Source: JAAFHZ01 sp964247085 (GTDB lineage Bacteria > Cyanobacteriota > Cyanobacteriia > Cyanobacteriales > Chamaesiphonaceae). From it: 64,000 bases of DNA. The notes under the pieces are model-generated. The model had not been told where the DNA came from. It made no database searches and worked only from the letters and a program-made list of their open reading frames with translations. The stretch's first letter is position 1. Each line of letters starts with the position of its first letter. A program made the position numbers and the translations under genes. Positions 52,957 through 61,495 of this stretch are shown here, piece after piece. Location: assembly GCA_964247085.1 (NCBI GenBank), contig CAXTSX010000011.1, forward strand, positions 21,223-85,222, read 5' to 3'.

Positions 52957-53274
52957 CTATTTACTTACGGAATCTACCGGCACCGCATCGATGTCGATCG
53001 GATTGCTAGAGACCGTTTCACCGGTGGCATCCTTTTCATTCGATCTTTTGCTGCTCTCTTGCAGTTTATCTTTGGCTATTTGGGATAATTCGGCTACCAA
53101 CAAACCAATCACAATGGTGTCATCAAGCCAACCCACAATCGGAAAAACATCTGGAGAAATATCGATCGGACTAACTAAATAAGCGATCGAAGCCGCTACA
53201 ACCCACCAGCGATATTTAGGGTTTTGTAATAGACCACGATACCAGTTGTACAGAGATTGGATGGAGAAATTCAT
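52957..53274 (-). CDS. DUF1232 (YkvA-type) membrane protein
   Basis: A 105-residue protein with the DUF1232 core YRWWVVAASIAYLVSPIDIS followed by PDVFPIVGWLDDTIVIGLLV: two hydrophobic helices with the 'YL.SPiDliPD..P..G..DD' signature. A polar, Ser/Asp-rich tail follows. The function of the family is not known. An intrinsic terminator lies directly downstream. Confidence 0.85.
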   Translation of the reverse strand: MNFSIQSLYNWYRGLLQNPKYRWWVVAASIAYLVSPIDISPDVFPIVGWLDDTIVIGLLVAELSQIAKDKLQESSKRSNEKDATGETVSSNPIDIDAVPVDSVSK

Positions 53275-53517
53275 GAGTTAGTTAACCTGTTTGGTTCAAC
53301 AGCTACTATCATGCCAGATCATCTCCAAGGCAATGGGGATGTAAACAACACTTCAAAATTAGTAAATACCGCCCAGTTCTCCCCCAGTCAAATTAATTAA
53401 TATTGCTTCCTGTTGATGAGCTTTATGGCGGTCGCCAGTGGCAAGAATGCGGTGTTAGCTAGTTAATAACGCTTCATCAATAATTACCATTTTTTTAAAT
53501 AAACTGAGATTAAAGTC

Positions 53518-53976
53518 ATGAAAAAAATTCTGTCGATCGCCACAGCTACCCTTTTAGCTTCTAGCTTTCAACTGCCGAGCCAAGCTCAATCTCAAGTTCA
53601 AAGCAAAAAAAACTATGTTGGCCCAGTAGTTTATTTTATTAATGGTAATAGTATTTTTGGTGCTCAGGGCAAGTTCGGCGTTTTTGATCACGTTTCGGTA
53701 CGACCAGTCATCGGCTTTTCTGGCGGCAGTACAGCCTATAATGCCTCAGTGACATACGACTTGAATTTGTCTGGCCAGTCGCCAGTGCAGTTTGAACCCT
53801 TTGCTGGTATTGGTTTTGTATCCTTGTCGGGAGTTCGGAGTTCGACGATTACCTATGCCCAGGTAGGTACTGATATTGGGATAGGCGAAAATATCGTATT
53901 GACTGGTGACCTCAAATTTTCTTTGAGTGGTAGTTCGGGAGTAGTAGCTGGTATTGGTACCGGTTTAAAATTCTAG
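53518..53976 (+). CDS. Small outer-membrane-type beta protein, paralogue 1
   Basis: A 152-residue protein with a signal peptide (MKKILSIATATLLASSF, cleavage after QAQ) and a mature part of alternating-polarity strands with Gly/Ser turns that ends in LKF. The terminal Phe is typical of outer-membrane beta-barrels inserted by the BAM machinery. Segments FGAQGKFGVFDHVSVRPVIG and VQFEPFAGIGFVSLSG recur almost unchanged in the next gene, so the two arose by tandem duplication. The function is unknown. Confidence 0.78.
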   Translation: MKKILSIATATLLASSFQLPSQAQSQVQSKKNYVGPVVYFINGNSIFGAQGKFGVFDHVSVRPVIGFSGGSTAYNASVTYDLNLSGQSPVQFEPFAGIGFVSLSGVRSSTITYAQVGTDIGIGENIVLTGDLKFSLSGSSGVVAGIGTGLKF

Positions 53977-54127
53977 TTTAATGAGCACATTTAGATGACA
54001 ACTGTAGTACATTTTTAAAAAAGTAGCATACTCTTAGAGAAAAATAAGGTATTATTAATCCATCACTTAATATAAATGAATATTATTTTGGGTGTGTGGA
54101 GTTGTATTTAAGGAAATTAAACTAATC

Positions 54128-54574
54128 ATGAAGAAGATTCTATCGATCGCTGTATCCGCTGCTGTTTTGACTGTTGCCGCTCAGTTGCCTAGCCAAGCTC
54201 AAAGCAAAGACAGCTACATCGGACCTACCATTCTGTTTGGTGGTGGTAGCAGCGTTTTTGGTGCTAATGGTAAATTTGGTATTGCTGAAAGCATTTCTAT
54301 TCGGCCAATTATTGCTTTTGGTTCTGGTGCTACTGCCTTTGGTGCTTCTGCTACCTATGACTTCAATCTACCTGGTCAAACCAGTACTAAGTTTGAGCCA
54401 TTTGCTGGTGTAGGCTTTTTAACAGCTACTGGTGCTGGTGGTAGTGGGATTGCTTATGCTCAACTCGGCACTGATTTTGGTGTTAGCGATAATATCGTTC
54501 TAAACGCTGATCTGAAAATTCCTTTGAGTGGTGGTGGTACTTTATTTGGCATTGGTGCTGGCTTTAAGTTCTAG
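54128..54574 (+). CDS. Small outer-membrane-type beta protein, paralogue 2
   Basis: A 148-residue paralogue of the preceding protein: signal MKKILSIAVSAAVLTVAAQL, then FGANGKFGIAESISIRPIIA, KFEPFAGVGFLTATG, a YAQLGTDFGVSDNIVLNADL strand block and a terminal FKF. I start it at the ATG at 54128, which aligns with its neighbour; the open frame begins at 54092. It is separated from the first copy by 151 bases, so it probably has its own promoter. A strong terminator follows. Confidence 0.78.
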   Translation: MKKILSIAVSAAVLTVAAQLPSQAQSKDSYIGPTILFGGGSSVFGANGKFGIAESISIRPIIAFGSGATAFGASATYDFNLPGQTSTKFEPFAGVGFLTATGAGGSGIAYAQLGTDFGVSDNIVLNADLKIPLSGGGTLFGIGAGFKF

Positions 54575-54600
54575 AACTATTCCAGATTTTTGAAAACAAA

Positions 54601-54622
54601 AAAGCCCCTGTTAGGGGCTTTT
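54601..54622. terminator. Bidirectional terminator between paralogue 2 and the DUF456 gene
   Basis: AAAGCCCCT and AGGGGCTTT form a 9-bp stem around a 3-base loop, flanked by A on the left and TTTTTT on the right. It serves paralogue 2 on the plus strand and the DUF456 gene on the minus strand. Confidence 0.9.
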
Positions 54623-54639
54623 TTGTTTTGGTTGTTAGC

Positions 54640-55215
54640 TTAGTGAGGCAAGCCATTACTGAAGGTCGTAGAGAGGAATACTCCGAGGGCAAAGAGGGAG
54701 AGTAGACCTTGCATCAAGAGACCAAGTACCGAACCAGCTACAATTCCGATGCCAGCCTTTAGTGATTTTTGTAATCGATCGATTCCTGGCACTTCACCAT
54801 CCCGTTGCAGGTAAATCAACTCTCCTACCACTGCACCAATAAAAGGGCCTAAGAAAATTCCGACTAATGGTCCGCCCAGAGGTAGGGCTGGTAACAAGCC
54901 AAAAATACCCAATCCTAGGCCAACCATTGAGCCAATTTGTCCCCAGTGGCTGGCACCAGCCTTTTGGCCACCTAAAATGCCAGCGAGGTATTCGATCGCA
55001 AAGCACAACGCTAATACAACCAAAGACACAATTAAAGCAGTCTGAACTTGAGACCAGCCATAGACAAACCCAGCGATAATTACCGCTCCCACAATTAAAC
55101 TTGGTCCCGGAATGGCCGGAATAAATGCCCCTACTACGCCCAATAATATGGTTGCGACCAATAGCCAATAGATAAGTATTGGAATCCAGCTAGAAATTTC
55201 AGTAGGTAGAGTCAT
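54640..55215 (-). CDS. DUF456 integral membrane protein
   Basis: A 191-residue, very hydrophobic protein with about five transmembrane segments and Gly/Pro-rich turns: GAFIPAIPGPSLIVGAVII, YLAGILGGQKAGASHWGQIG and GIFLGPFIGAVVGELI are the DUF456 signature blocks. The role is unknown. It is convergent with paralogue 2 and shares the bidirectional terminator. Confidence 0.85.
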   Translation of the reverse strand: MTLPTEISSWIPILIYWLLVATILLGVVGAFIPAIPGPSLIVGAVIIAGFVYGWSQVQTALIVSLVVLALCFAIEYLAGILGGQKAGASHWGQIGSMVGLGLGIFGLLPALPLGGPLVGIFLGPFIGAVVGELIYLQRDGEVPGIDRLQKSLKAGIGIVAGSVLGLLMQGLLSLFALGVFLSTTFSNGLPH

Positions 55216-55298
55216 CAGACTTGGTGAATTTTTGACTATAAATTTGGTGGTCTTTCTCTCCCTATTATGGCAGTTACTGGGGCAGGTGAGGTTATGGT

Positions 55299-56825
55299 TT
55301 AGGTTTTCAGCTGACCGCCAAAATGCTCAATTAGTAGTTCCTGCAAGATTGGTTCAAGATCTTCACAAGGCACTCCTTTGCGAACACAGGTACCCAAATG
55401 AGCATCTTTCCCAACGGTGCCTCCCATATAGATGTCAACACCTTCCAGGGTTTTGCCTTCTTTGCGCACCTTGGTACCCATCAAACCAATATCAGCAACT
55501 TGGGGCTGACCACAGGAATTAGGGCAACCTGTCCAGTGAAAACGAACTGGCCGAGGAACATCGATCGCACTCTGCAGCTTAATGGCAAAACTTTCAGCCT
55601 GTTGTTTAGTTTCCATCAAAGCAAAGTTGCAGAACTGGGCCCCAGTACAAGAGACCACGCTCCGCAATAAGTTACCAGGATTGGGAGAGAATCTTTCTAG
55701 GAGTGGATCAGCCAAGAGAGCGGATAACTTGTTGGCAGGTACATTGGGAATTATGGCATTTTGTTCGATCGTAAACCGAAGTTCTCCACTGCCGTAAACT
55801 TCAGCAATCCTGGCTAGCTCAAACATGTCATCAGCGAAGAGCCGTCCCAGCGGAATGTGGATGCCAACGAAATGCCAGCCCGGCTGCTTTTGATCGTATA
55901 CGCCCAGATAATCTCGTTTATCCCACTGGAATTCATCCTGGGGAGCAGCGAGTGCCAGCGTCTGCCCCAACTCTTTTTCTAGCTCAGCGCGGAGCTTGGG
56001 AATGCCCCACTCGTCAATTAACCACATCAACCTGGCCTTGGTACGATTGATGCGCAAGCCGTGATCCCGGAAAACGCGCAGCAGGGCTAGACTGACATCA
56101 ATTACATCCGCTGGTGCTACCCAGGCATCTAAAGGAATGGCTGGTTCGATCCGTTTGCCCGAAAAGAAGCCACCTACGACAATGTTAAAGCCAAATTCAC
56201 CATTTAAATAGGCGGGCACAAAAGCCAAATCATTGATTTCGGCATGAACCGAGTTATCGCGACAACCAGCGATCGCAATGTTGAATTTGCGGGGCAAGTT
56301 ACTATATTCCGGGTTGCCCTGGCCATAGCTGGTGATTTGATCCTGAAGATCTTGGATCATTTGGCGGGTATCGTATAGCTCATCGGCCTCTAAACCAGCC
56401 ACTGGCGAACCAGTAATATTGCGTACGTTATCCATGCCAGACTGAATACTACTGAGATTCACGGCGGCCATTTGCTCAAAAATTGCGGGCAAATCTTCAA
56501 TCCGAATGCCCCGGAGTTGAATATTTTGGCGGGTGGTAATATCGGCGCTGCCTTCATCGCCATAACGTTGCATAATCTGTCCTAGCACCCGCAGTTGTTT
56601 GCTATCGATGATGCCACTGGGGAGTCGGAAGCGCATCATGAATTTTCCGGGGGTTACTGGTCGCCAAAATACCCCTAACCACTTCAGACGATGTTCGCGA
56701 TCGTTGGTATCCATCGCTTCCCAGCCCATCTGAGCAAACTCAGCTAGCTGAGCCTTAACCAGCAAACCGTCTTTTTCGGTTTTGAGCTTTTCAAATTTAT
56801 TAGGGCTGGCGGTAGCGATAGTCAT
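55299..56825 (-). CDS. nirA: Ferredoxin-nitrite reductase
   Basis: A 508-residue sirohaem/[4Fe-4S] enzyme that reduces nitrite to ammonium with electrons from ferredoxin. The N-terminal half has DITTRQNIQLRGI, and the cluster/sirohaem cysteines are in SCTGAQFCNFALMETK and CPNSCGQPQVADIGLMG. The length and N-terminus fit NirA rather than sulfite reductase. The upstream region has a perfect NtcA box and -10 element, so the gene should be nitrogen-controlled. No nitrate transporter or reductase gene follows within the window. Confidence 0.93.
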   Translation of the reverse strand: MTIATASPNKFEKLKTEKDGLLVKAQLAEFAQMGWEAMDTNDREHRLKWLGVFWRPVTPGKFMMRFRLPSGIIDSKQLRVLGQIMQRYGDEGSADITTRQNIQLRGIRIEDLPAIFEQMAAVNLSSIQSGMDNVRNITGSPVAGLEADELYDTRQMIQDLQDQITSYGQGNPEYSNLPRKFNIAIAGCRDNSVHAEINDLAFVPAYLNGEFGFNIVVGGFFSGKRIEPAIPLDAWVAPADVIDVSLALLRVFRDHGLRINRTKARLMWLIDEWGIPKLRAELEKELGQTLALAAPQDEFQWDKRDYLGVYDQKQPGWHFVGIHIPLGRLFADDMFELARIAEVYGSGELRFTIEQNAIIPNVPANKLSALLADPLLERFSPNPGNLLRSVVSCTGAQFCNFALMETKQQAESFAIKLQSAIDVPRPVRFHWTGCPNSCGQPQVADIGLMGTKVRKEGKTLEGVDIYMGGTVGKDAHLGTCVRKGVPCEDLEPILQELLIEHFGGQLKT

Positions 56826-56861
56826 AGGTTTCTGTCTCTAACGAACATGTCTGAACAGTTC

Positions 56862-56904
56862 AGATTAACGATAAACATCTTTGACAATTAGTATCATTTG
56901 TTAC
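56862..56904 (-). promoter_or_regulatory. NtcA-activated class II promoter of nirA
   Basis: On the minus strand GTAACAAATGATAC (plus 56891-56904) is an exact GTA-N8-TAC NtcA site. TAATCT (plus 56862-56867) is an exact TAN3T -10 box 23 bases downstream, within the canonical 22-24. The -10 box lies 36 bases before the nirA ATG. Confidence 0.9.
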
Positions 56905-57018
56905 GAAGTGTGGATATTGATGTATCAATTACATAATTATGATGCATTAGCAGGGATTAGTTGGGGAAAATTCTCATTTCCGGCATAATTTGGGCAATGG
57001 CCATTATTCTGAACTTGC

Positions 57019-57597
57019 ATGTCTAAAGTAAATCAGATTCTTCAGTTTTGGTTTGGCTCTTCTCTGGATAAAATTGCTGGGGAATCTCCGCCTTGGTGGT
57101 TTAAGGCTGACCCGGCGATCGATCGACAACTCCAAAATCTCTTTACCGAGGATTATCAATTCGCGGCAGCGGGCTATTTGGATGGTTGGCAGGGCTGGCC
57201 GCATAGTTGTCTAGCCTTAATTCTATTATTGGATCAACTGCCCCGCAACTTATTTCGGGGCACCGCAGCGGCTTTTGATACGGACTCATCCGCTCTGGCG
57301 ATCGCTCAGCAAGCTATTGAAGCTGGGATCGATCGAGAATTTCTGCCGATTCAACGCTGGTTCTTTTATTTGCCCCTCGAACACAGCGAAAATCTGACCA
57401 ATCAAGAACAATGTTTGGCTCTATTCCAGCAGTTACCGGAGCATCCTGGCAAGGAACAAGCTGTCGCAGCTGCTCGCCAGCATCACCAGCTGATTAAACA
57501 GTTTGGACGCTTTCCCCACCGTAATCTGCTGCTGGGTCGAGAATCTACTCCCGCCGAGTTAGAGTACCTGAAACGTCCCGACGCATTTCGAGGTTAA
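57019..57597 (+). CDS. DUF924 protein
   Basis: A 192-residue soluble protein matching DUF924: ILQFWFGSS at the start, PPWWFKADPAIDRQLQNLF, LALILLLDQLPRNLFRGTAA (family core) and FYLPLEHSENL, then GRFPHRNLLLGRESTPAELE. The family is predicted to be all-helical and TPR-like; its role is unknown. It is followed by the HEAT-repeat gene after 2 bases, so the two are co-transcribed. Confidence 0.88.
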   Translation: MSKVNQILQFWFGSSLDKIAGESPPWWFKADPAIDRQLQNLFTEDYQFAAAGYLDGWQGWPHSCLALILLLDQLPRNLFRGTAAAFDTDSSALAIAQQAIEAGIDREFLPIQRWFFYLPLEHSENLTNQEQCLALFQQLPEHPGKEQAVAAARQHHQLIKQFGRFPHRNLLLGRESTPAELEYLKRPDAFRG

Positions 57598-57599
57598 TC

Positions 57600-58685
57600 A
57601 TGTTGAATTTGGCTCCAGTGCAGGCGGCAGCAGCGGCTCAAGATTGGTCATTGGTTAATACCTGCTTGGCGGAGTTATCACTAGCTGCTGCCGATCCGAC
57701 AGAACGGTCTCAAATTTTGGAATTGGCCTTGCAAGTGCTGAGATCCGAGGACTTTCCAGATGGTTGGGCAGTCACTAAAATATTGCCGGTATTGGGTGAT
57801 GTGGCGATCGAACCATTATTGGCCATGCTGCAGGATGATTCTTTAGAACCAGAAGTGCAGTGGCTAGTGGGTAAAGTATTGGGTGAATTTCGATCGCCAC
57901 TGGTCGCAGTAGGCTTAGCATCATGCTTACTCCAAAAGCCCAACTCGGAGCTAGCTGAAATTGCCCTGCGGGCTTTGATCCAGATGGGCGATGGGGCGAT
58001 CGAACAGCTCACGGCCCTGCTTCCTACCAATAAACTAGCCACCGTCACGGCTCTAGCGCAGATTCGTCATTCCCCCACGATTGCGCCACTTTTAACCGTA
58101 GTTGATGATCCTGATCCGCAAATAAGGTATTTAGCGATCGAAGCCCTGAGCAGTTTCCATGATGTCCAAGTACCGCCTTTACTCATCCAAAAACTTAGTG
58201 ATGTGGCGGCAGCAGTGCGCAGAGCGGCGGTCACTGGTTTGGGTTTACGAGCCGATCTGCACAATGAATTACAGTTAGTCCCAAAAATACAGCCCTTACT
58301 TTTAGACTTAAACCTAGATGTTTGTATCGCCGCCGCTATTGCCCTGGGACGTGGTGGGGAGGAGCAGGCGGCTCTGGCTCTCTTCGATTGCTATCAGCAA
58401 TCTACCTGTCCAGAGCCATTACAAAGACAAATTGTGCGGTGCTTGGGGTGGATCGATCGACCCTTTGCCCTCCAATATCTGGAAACTATTCTGGCCACGG
58501 CTCCCCTCGCCCTGATTCCAGAGGTGATTCGCGCTTTTGGCCAGAGTCAGGACTTGCGCACCGTCCAGATTTTGACTAATTATTTACAAATAATCCCCCC
58601 CCATTATCCAGTGCAAATCAAACAAGAAATAGCTTGTAGCTTAGGGAACTTCCCGAAAACGGTGGCGGTCGAAGAAATCATCTAG
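57600..58685 (+). CDS. HEAT-repeat protein
   Basis: A 361-residue all-helical protein built of HEAT/PBS-lyase-type repeats. Examples are EPLLAMLQDDSLEPEVQWLV, APLLTVVDDPDPQIRYLAIE, and later copies to the C-terminus. Such repeats form protein-binding solenoids; some cyanobacterial members act on phycobilisomes, but the specific lyase motifs are not obvious here. It starts 2 bases after the DUF924 stop. Confidence 0.8.
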   Translation: MLNLAPVQAAAAAQDWSLVNTCLAELSLAAADPTERSQILELALQVLRSEDFPDGWAVTKILPVLGDVAIEPLLAMLQDDSLEPEVQWLVGKVLGEFRSPLVAVGLASCLLQKPNSELAEIALRALIQMGDGAIEQLTALLPTNKLATVTALAQIRHSPTIAPLLTVVDDPDPQIRYLAIEALSSFHDVQVPPLLIQKLSDVAAAVRRAAVTGLGLRADLHNELQLVPKIQPLLLDLNLDVCIAAAIALGRGGEEQAALALFDCYQQSTCPEPLQRQIVRCLGWIDRPFALQYLETILATAPLALIPEVIRAFGQSQDLRTVQILTNYLQIIPPHYPVQIKQEIACSLGNFPKTVAVEEII

Positions 58686-59002
58686 CTCCTAGCCGATCGC
58701 AGCTAATACAACCGTTATCTGCTATTAGCGGCTATTTGCTGTTAGCTGAAATTAAACAATTTCTATCAACTGAGGCGGAAAGTTAGAGCGAACCGTTTAT
58801 TTGGTGAATATGGTGTGATAAATTATATGATTGTCCGCCCCGAATTTTTAAGACATAAAGCTGATTAACATGTCTGAAATTATCGATAGAATGGAGTCAC
58901 GTCGCTCTTTAGTGGTTTCTTTATCTAAATAATCCATCGCTCTTTCTATAGATCGATTCTCATCTTTTTTACATTATTCAAGTGCAATTAATTTAGGTTC
59001 AT
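58686..59002. other. Gene-free A+T-rich region
   Basis: There is no credible ORF, RNA or terminator in this 317-base stretch. Near 58700-58750 imperfect repeats of 'GCTATTAGC/GCTGTTAGCTG' form a weak hairpin that may end the HEAT-gene transcript. The remainder probably holds the promoter of the L,D-transpeptidase gene. Confidence 0.5.
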
Positions 59003-59545
59003 ATGTCGCAACGATATCTTCAGCATAACTGGTTCTTAACCCTACTTGTTTTATTTTCCTTAATGCTGCCAGCCCAAGCTCAAAATGTTCTGGATACACC
59101 CGTGACGGCTGATGGCACTGAAAAAGTTAGCGAATATGTTCCGAAAAAAGACGAGATCAATATATTACTCAAAGTGGGTGAGCGACGTGCTTATCTTTAT
59201 CGGGGTCAAAAGCTTCTTAAGAAAATCCCGGTAGCGGTAGGTAAAAAAGGTTGGGAAACACCTACTGGTGACTGGAAAGTTCAATTAATGAAAACAAATC
59301 CTGGTTGGCTCAGCTTTAAAACCGGTGAAGCTTTTCCACCGGGGAAAGAAAACCCCTTAGGTGAGAGATGGATTGGCTTTTGGTACGATGAAAAAACCGG
59401 TGACCAAATTGGGTTCCATGGTACTAGTAATTTGAAGTCGATCGGTCAAGCTGCGTCGCATGGCTGTGTGCGGATGAGCAATAAAGATGTCAAGATGCTT
59501 TATAAGTTGGTACAAGTTGGTACCGTAGTTAGAGTCAGAGCTTAA
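59003..59545 (+). CDS. L,D-transpeptidase (YkuD domain)
   Basis: A 180-residue periplasmic enzyme that cross-links peptidoglycan or attaches proteins to it. The signal peptide ends near LPAQAQ (residues 22-27). The YkuD domain starts with INILLKVGERRAYLYRGQKL. It has the TPTGDWKV segment and the active site IGFHGTSNLKSIGQAASHGC followed by VRM, with the catalytic His and Cys present. It is the compact form without extra domains. A good terminator follows. Confidence 0.92.
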   Translation: MSQRYLQHNWFLTLLVLFSLMLPAQAQNVLDTPVTADGTEKVSEYVPKKDEINILLKVGERRAYLYRGQKLLKKIPVAVGKKGWETPTGDWKVQLMKTNPGWLSFKTGEAFPPGKENPLGERWIGFWYDEKTGDQIGFHGTSNLKSIGQAASHGCVRMSNKDVKMLYKLVQVGTVVRVRA

Positions 59546-59571
59546 CGTTTTTGATATTTCTAATTATCTAT

Positions 59572-59611
59572 TTTGACCAGTCATATAACGACAGTTACTG
59601 GTCAAATTTTT
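59572..59611 (+). terminator. Terminator of the L,D-transpeptidase gene
   Basis: TTTGACCAGT (59572-59581) and ACTGGTCAAA (59597-59606) are a perfect 10-bp stem, followed by TTTTTC. It lies 27 bases after the stop codon. Confidence 0.85.
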
Positions 59612-59952
59612 CATCTGGCATCACTGAACCAAATTTATCCGGAAGCGGATCTGAAATTGTAAGTAATTATGCAAAATATGCATGCATGATACTTTTCTTA
59701 TTTTCAATCTATTGGTATCAATTCATACTGTATACTAGTGAAGGTTGATGTAGGTTGAGTTTGCCTTTTATTCTCCAAAAATGCCTAAACAATCAAATAT
59801 TCAACGACATAGTGCGCAGTGCTAATCCTTACCTCCCAAGCTAGGAATTAGCATTTTAGCCATTATCTTAAGTCTATTAGACATTTTTAACAACTGTTAA
59901 ATTAAATCAGCGAAAACTTCTAACCGTCCCGGTTTTGGGATGGCTTTGCTAT
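59612..59952. other. Gene-free region upstream of the LysR gene
   Basis: About 340 A+T-rich bases with no convincing coding region. I looked for a GTA-N8-TAC NtcA site and did not find an exact one. The last 60 bases should carry the LysR promoter. Confidence 0.5.
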
Positions 59953-60939
59953 ATGCGTGTTGAGCAGCTACAAACATTTCTAGCTATTGTCGAAACTCAT
60001 AGTTTCCTGCAGGCCGCGCGGCGATGTGGTCTGACCCAATCGACGGTGAGTCGGCAAATTCAAGCGCTAGAAGCTGATTTTCAATCGCCGCTCTTTCACC
60101 GTAGCAATCAGGCCAAGTTGACAGTAGCGGGTGAAAAATTGTTACCTCATGCCCGCAAAATTTGTGATGAGTGGCAACAAGCGACTGGGAAAATTAATGA
60201 TTTGCTGGCTGGTAAGCAACCAGAAATTTGTGTGGCGGCTATTCACTCGGTTTGTGCTTATTTTTTGCCGCCAGTGTTGCAGCAATTTTGTTTGCAATAT
60301 CCAGAAGTTCAGTTGCGGGTGACGGCTTTAGGTAGCGATCGAGCTTTAAAGGTAATGCGCGATGGTTTAATTGATGTGGCGATCGTCATGCAAAATCGGC
60401 TGTTTACCAATAGTGCTGACTTGGTGGTACAGGAACTTTATAGTGAACCGATCGAAGTTTTGTTGCCTACTGGCCATCCCTTAGCCATACATGCTGTAAT
60501 TCCCTGGGCAGAGCTAGTCCAATATCCGCAGGTAGTATTTAAAGATGGCTATGGTATGCAAAGGTTAGTGCAGGAGCAGTTTTCCAAACTAGGTGCTAAT
60601 TTACAGGCAGTGTTGGAACTAAACACCTTGGATGCTTTTCGGGGAGTAGTACAGCAGGGTCAGCTAATTGCCTTATTGCCGCGATCGGCTTTGATTGGTG
60701 TTCAGCAAGATGCTAGCCTGACGGTTCGTCCTATTGAGCCTTTGCCTTTTTTAGATCAGGCGGTCAGTAGGCAAGCATCAGAAATCAGCCTCAGTCGCCA
60801 AGTAATGTTAGTGACTACTACTGATCGGATTTTGTTACCTCCGATCGAATCTTTTTGTCAGTTAGTGAAAGACCGAGTGGCTAACTTGGGCTTATCGAGT
60901 GTTAATTCTCTCCAAGAAAAAAAGGGCGTGAATAACTAA
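59953..60939 (+). CDS. LysR-family regulator, NtcB-like
   Basis: A 328-residue LysR protein. The helix-turn-helix region MRVEQLQTFLAIVETHSFLQ and LTQSTVSRQIQALEADFQSP closely resembles cyanobacterial NtcB, the nitrite-responsive activator of nitrate-assimilation genes. An effector domain follows from about residue 90. I start at the ATG at 59953 (MRVEQLQ); the open frame begins at 59935. nirA lies 3.1 kb away, which supports but does not prove the NtcB assignment. CcmR/CmpR-type regulators are an alternative. The 3' end overlaps a terminator of the opposite strand. Confidence 0.72.
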   Translation: MRVEQLQTFLAIVETHSFLQAARRCGLTQSTVSRQIQALEADFQSPLFHRSNQAKLTVAGEKLLPHARKICDEWQQATGKINDLLAGKQPEICVAAIHSVCAYFLPPVLQQFCLQYPEVQLRVTALGSDRALKVMRDGLIDVAIVMQNRLFTNSADLVVQELYSEPIEVLLPTGHPLAIHAVIPWAELVQYPQVVFKDGYGMQRLVQEQFSKLGANLQAVLELNTLDAFRGVVQQGQLIALLPRSALIGVQQDASLTVRPIEPLPFLDQAVSRQASEISLSRQVMLVTTTDRILLPPIESFCQLVKDRVANLGLSSVNSLQEKKGVNN

Positions 60940-60951
60940 ATATTCACACCC
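60924..60951 (-). terminator. Minus-strand terminator overlapping the LysR 3' end
   Basis: GTGAATA (60928-60934) and TATTCAC (60941-60947), extended by GGG/CCC, pair around a 6-base loop. On the minus strand the stem is followed by CCTTTTTTTC. It would end the small ORF at 60986-61174. Confidence 0.75.
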
Positions 60952-60985
60952 CAGCTAACGATTGTATTTATGGAGAGAGCAGATT

Positions 60986-61174
60986 TTAAATCGGTCTAGG
61001 TAAAGATTGTTGAAGAGCCATTTTGATTTGGGCTTTATGCATCTGTTGTTCATGATGATGCCTGTCCGAAACCATTGGCCACACTTCACCCCATCGATTC
61101 ATCACCATCATGGCCATTCTATGCAGTTGATCTGGGGATGAAAAGGATTTGCGTTCAAGTTTTAATTTAGTCAT
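60986..61174 (-). CDS. Small basic hypothetical protein
   Basis: A 62-residue basic protein rich in Met, His and Gln (MAMMVMNRWGEVWPMVSDRH, then HHEQQMHKAQIK). It has no signal or membrane segment and no family I recognise. Support for it being a gene is the intrinsic terminator 35 bases beyond its stop and its position in an otherwise empty gap. The histidine cluster DRHHHEQQMH could bind metal, but that is speculation. Confidence 0.55.
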   Translation of the reverse strand: MTKLKLERKSFSSPDQLHRMAMMVMNRWGEVWPMVSDRHHHEQQMHKAQIKMALQQSLPRPI

Positions 61175-61210
61175 TGATAATTGCCTCTTTGACTGAAATA
61201 TTGCATGTTC

Positions 61211-61250
61211 GGTTGTCCCTGACTTAGTTTTACCCGTCAGGGGTACAACC
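61211..61250 (-). terminator. Hairpin at the end of the acnB operon
   Basis: GGTTGT-CCCTGAC and GTCAGGG-GT-ACAACC form a long stem with a small bulge and a 12-base loop, immediately beyond the stop of the 81-residue ORF. There is no T run on the minus strand, so it may be an RNA 3'-end stabiliser or a processed end. Confidence 0.5.
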
Positions 61251-61495
61251 TAGACCATTGTAACATTCGATGAGACAAAATCATGACAGTCGATCGCTAA
61301 CTCGGTATTAGCCAGTTTTGGATTGACTGTACATTTGACATAAGGGCTATTGGTAAAGTACTGACAACCACTACAGGGAATCCGATGCAGGGTGCGGATG
61401 TTATCCACAGCTCTTTTTCCTATTTGGTAGAGAGTAATACCCGCAGTTACAGTTAAACTCCAAGCCAAGAACCGACAAATATAAGTAATGATCAT
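61250..61495 (-). CDS. Small membrane protein with conserved cysteines
   Basis: An 81-residue protein with one N-terminal transmembrane segment (ICRFLAWSLTVTAGITLYQI) and a C-terminal region with IPCSGCQYFTNSPYVKCTVN and AIDCHDF, i.e. four cysteines in a CxxC...C...C arrangement. I have seen this pattern in small cyanobacterial hypotheticals but no function is assigned. Its ATG overlaps the acnB stop (ATGA), so it is translationally coupled to aconitase. Fe-S or zinc binding is possible. Confidence 0.7.
   Translation of the reverse strand: MIITYICRFLAWSLTVTAGITLYQIGKRAVDNIRTLHRIPCSGCQYFTNSPYVKCTVNPKLANTELAIDCHDFVSSNVTMV

Noticed and set aside
59551..59748. 65-codon ORF after the L,D-transpeptidase gene
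   Set aside because: It runs through the terminator at 59572-59611, has low-complexity A+T-rich content and no recognisable feature.
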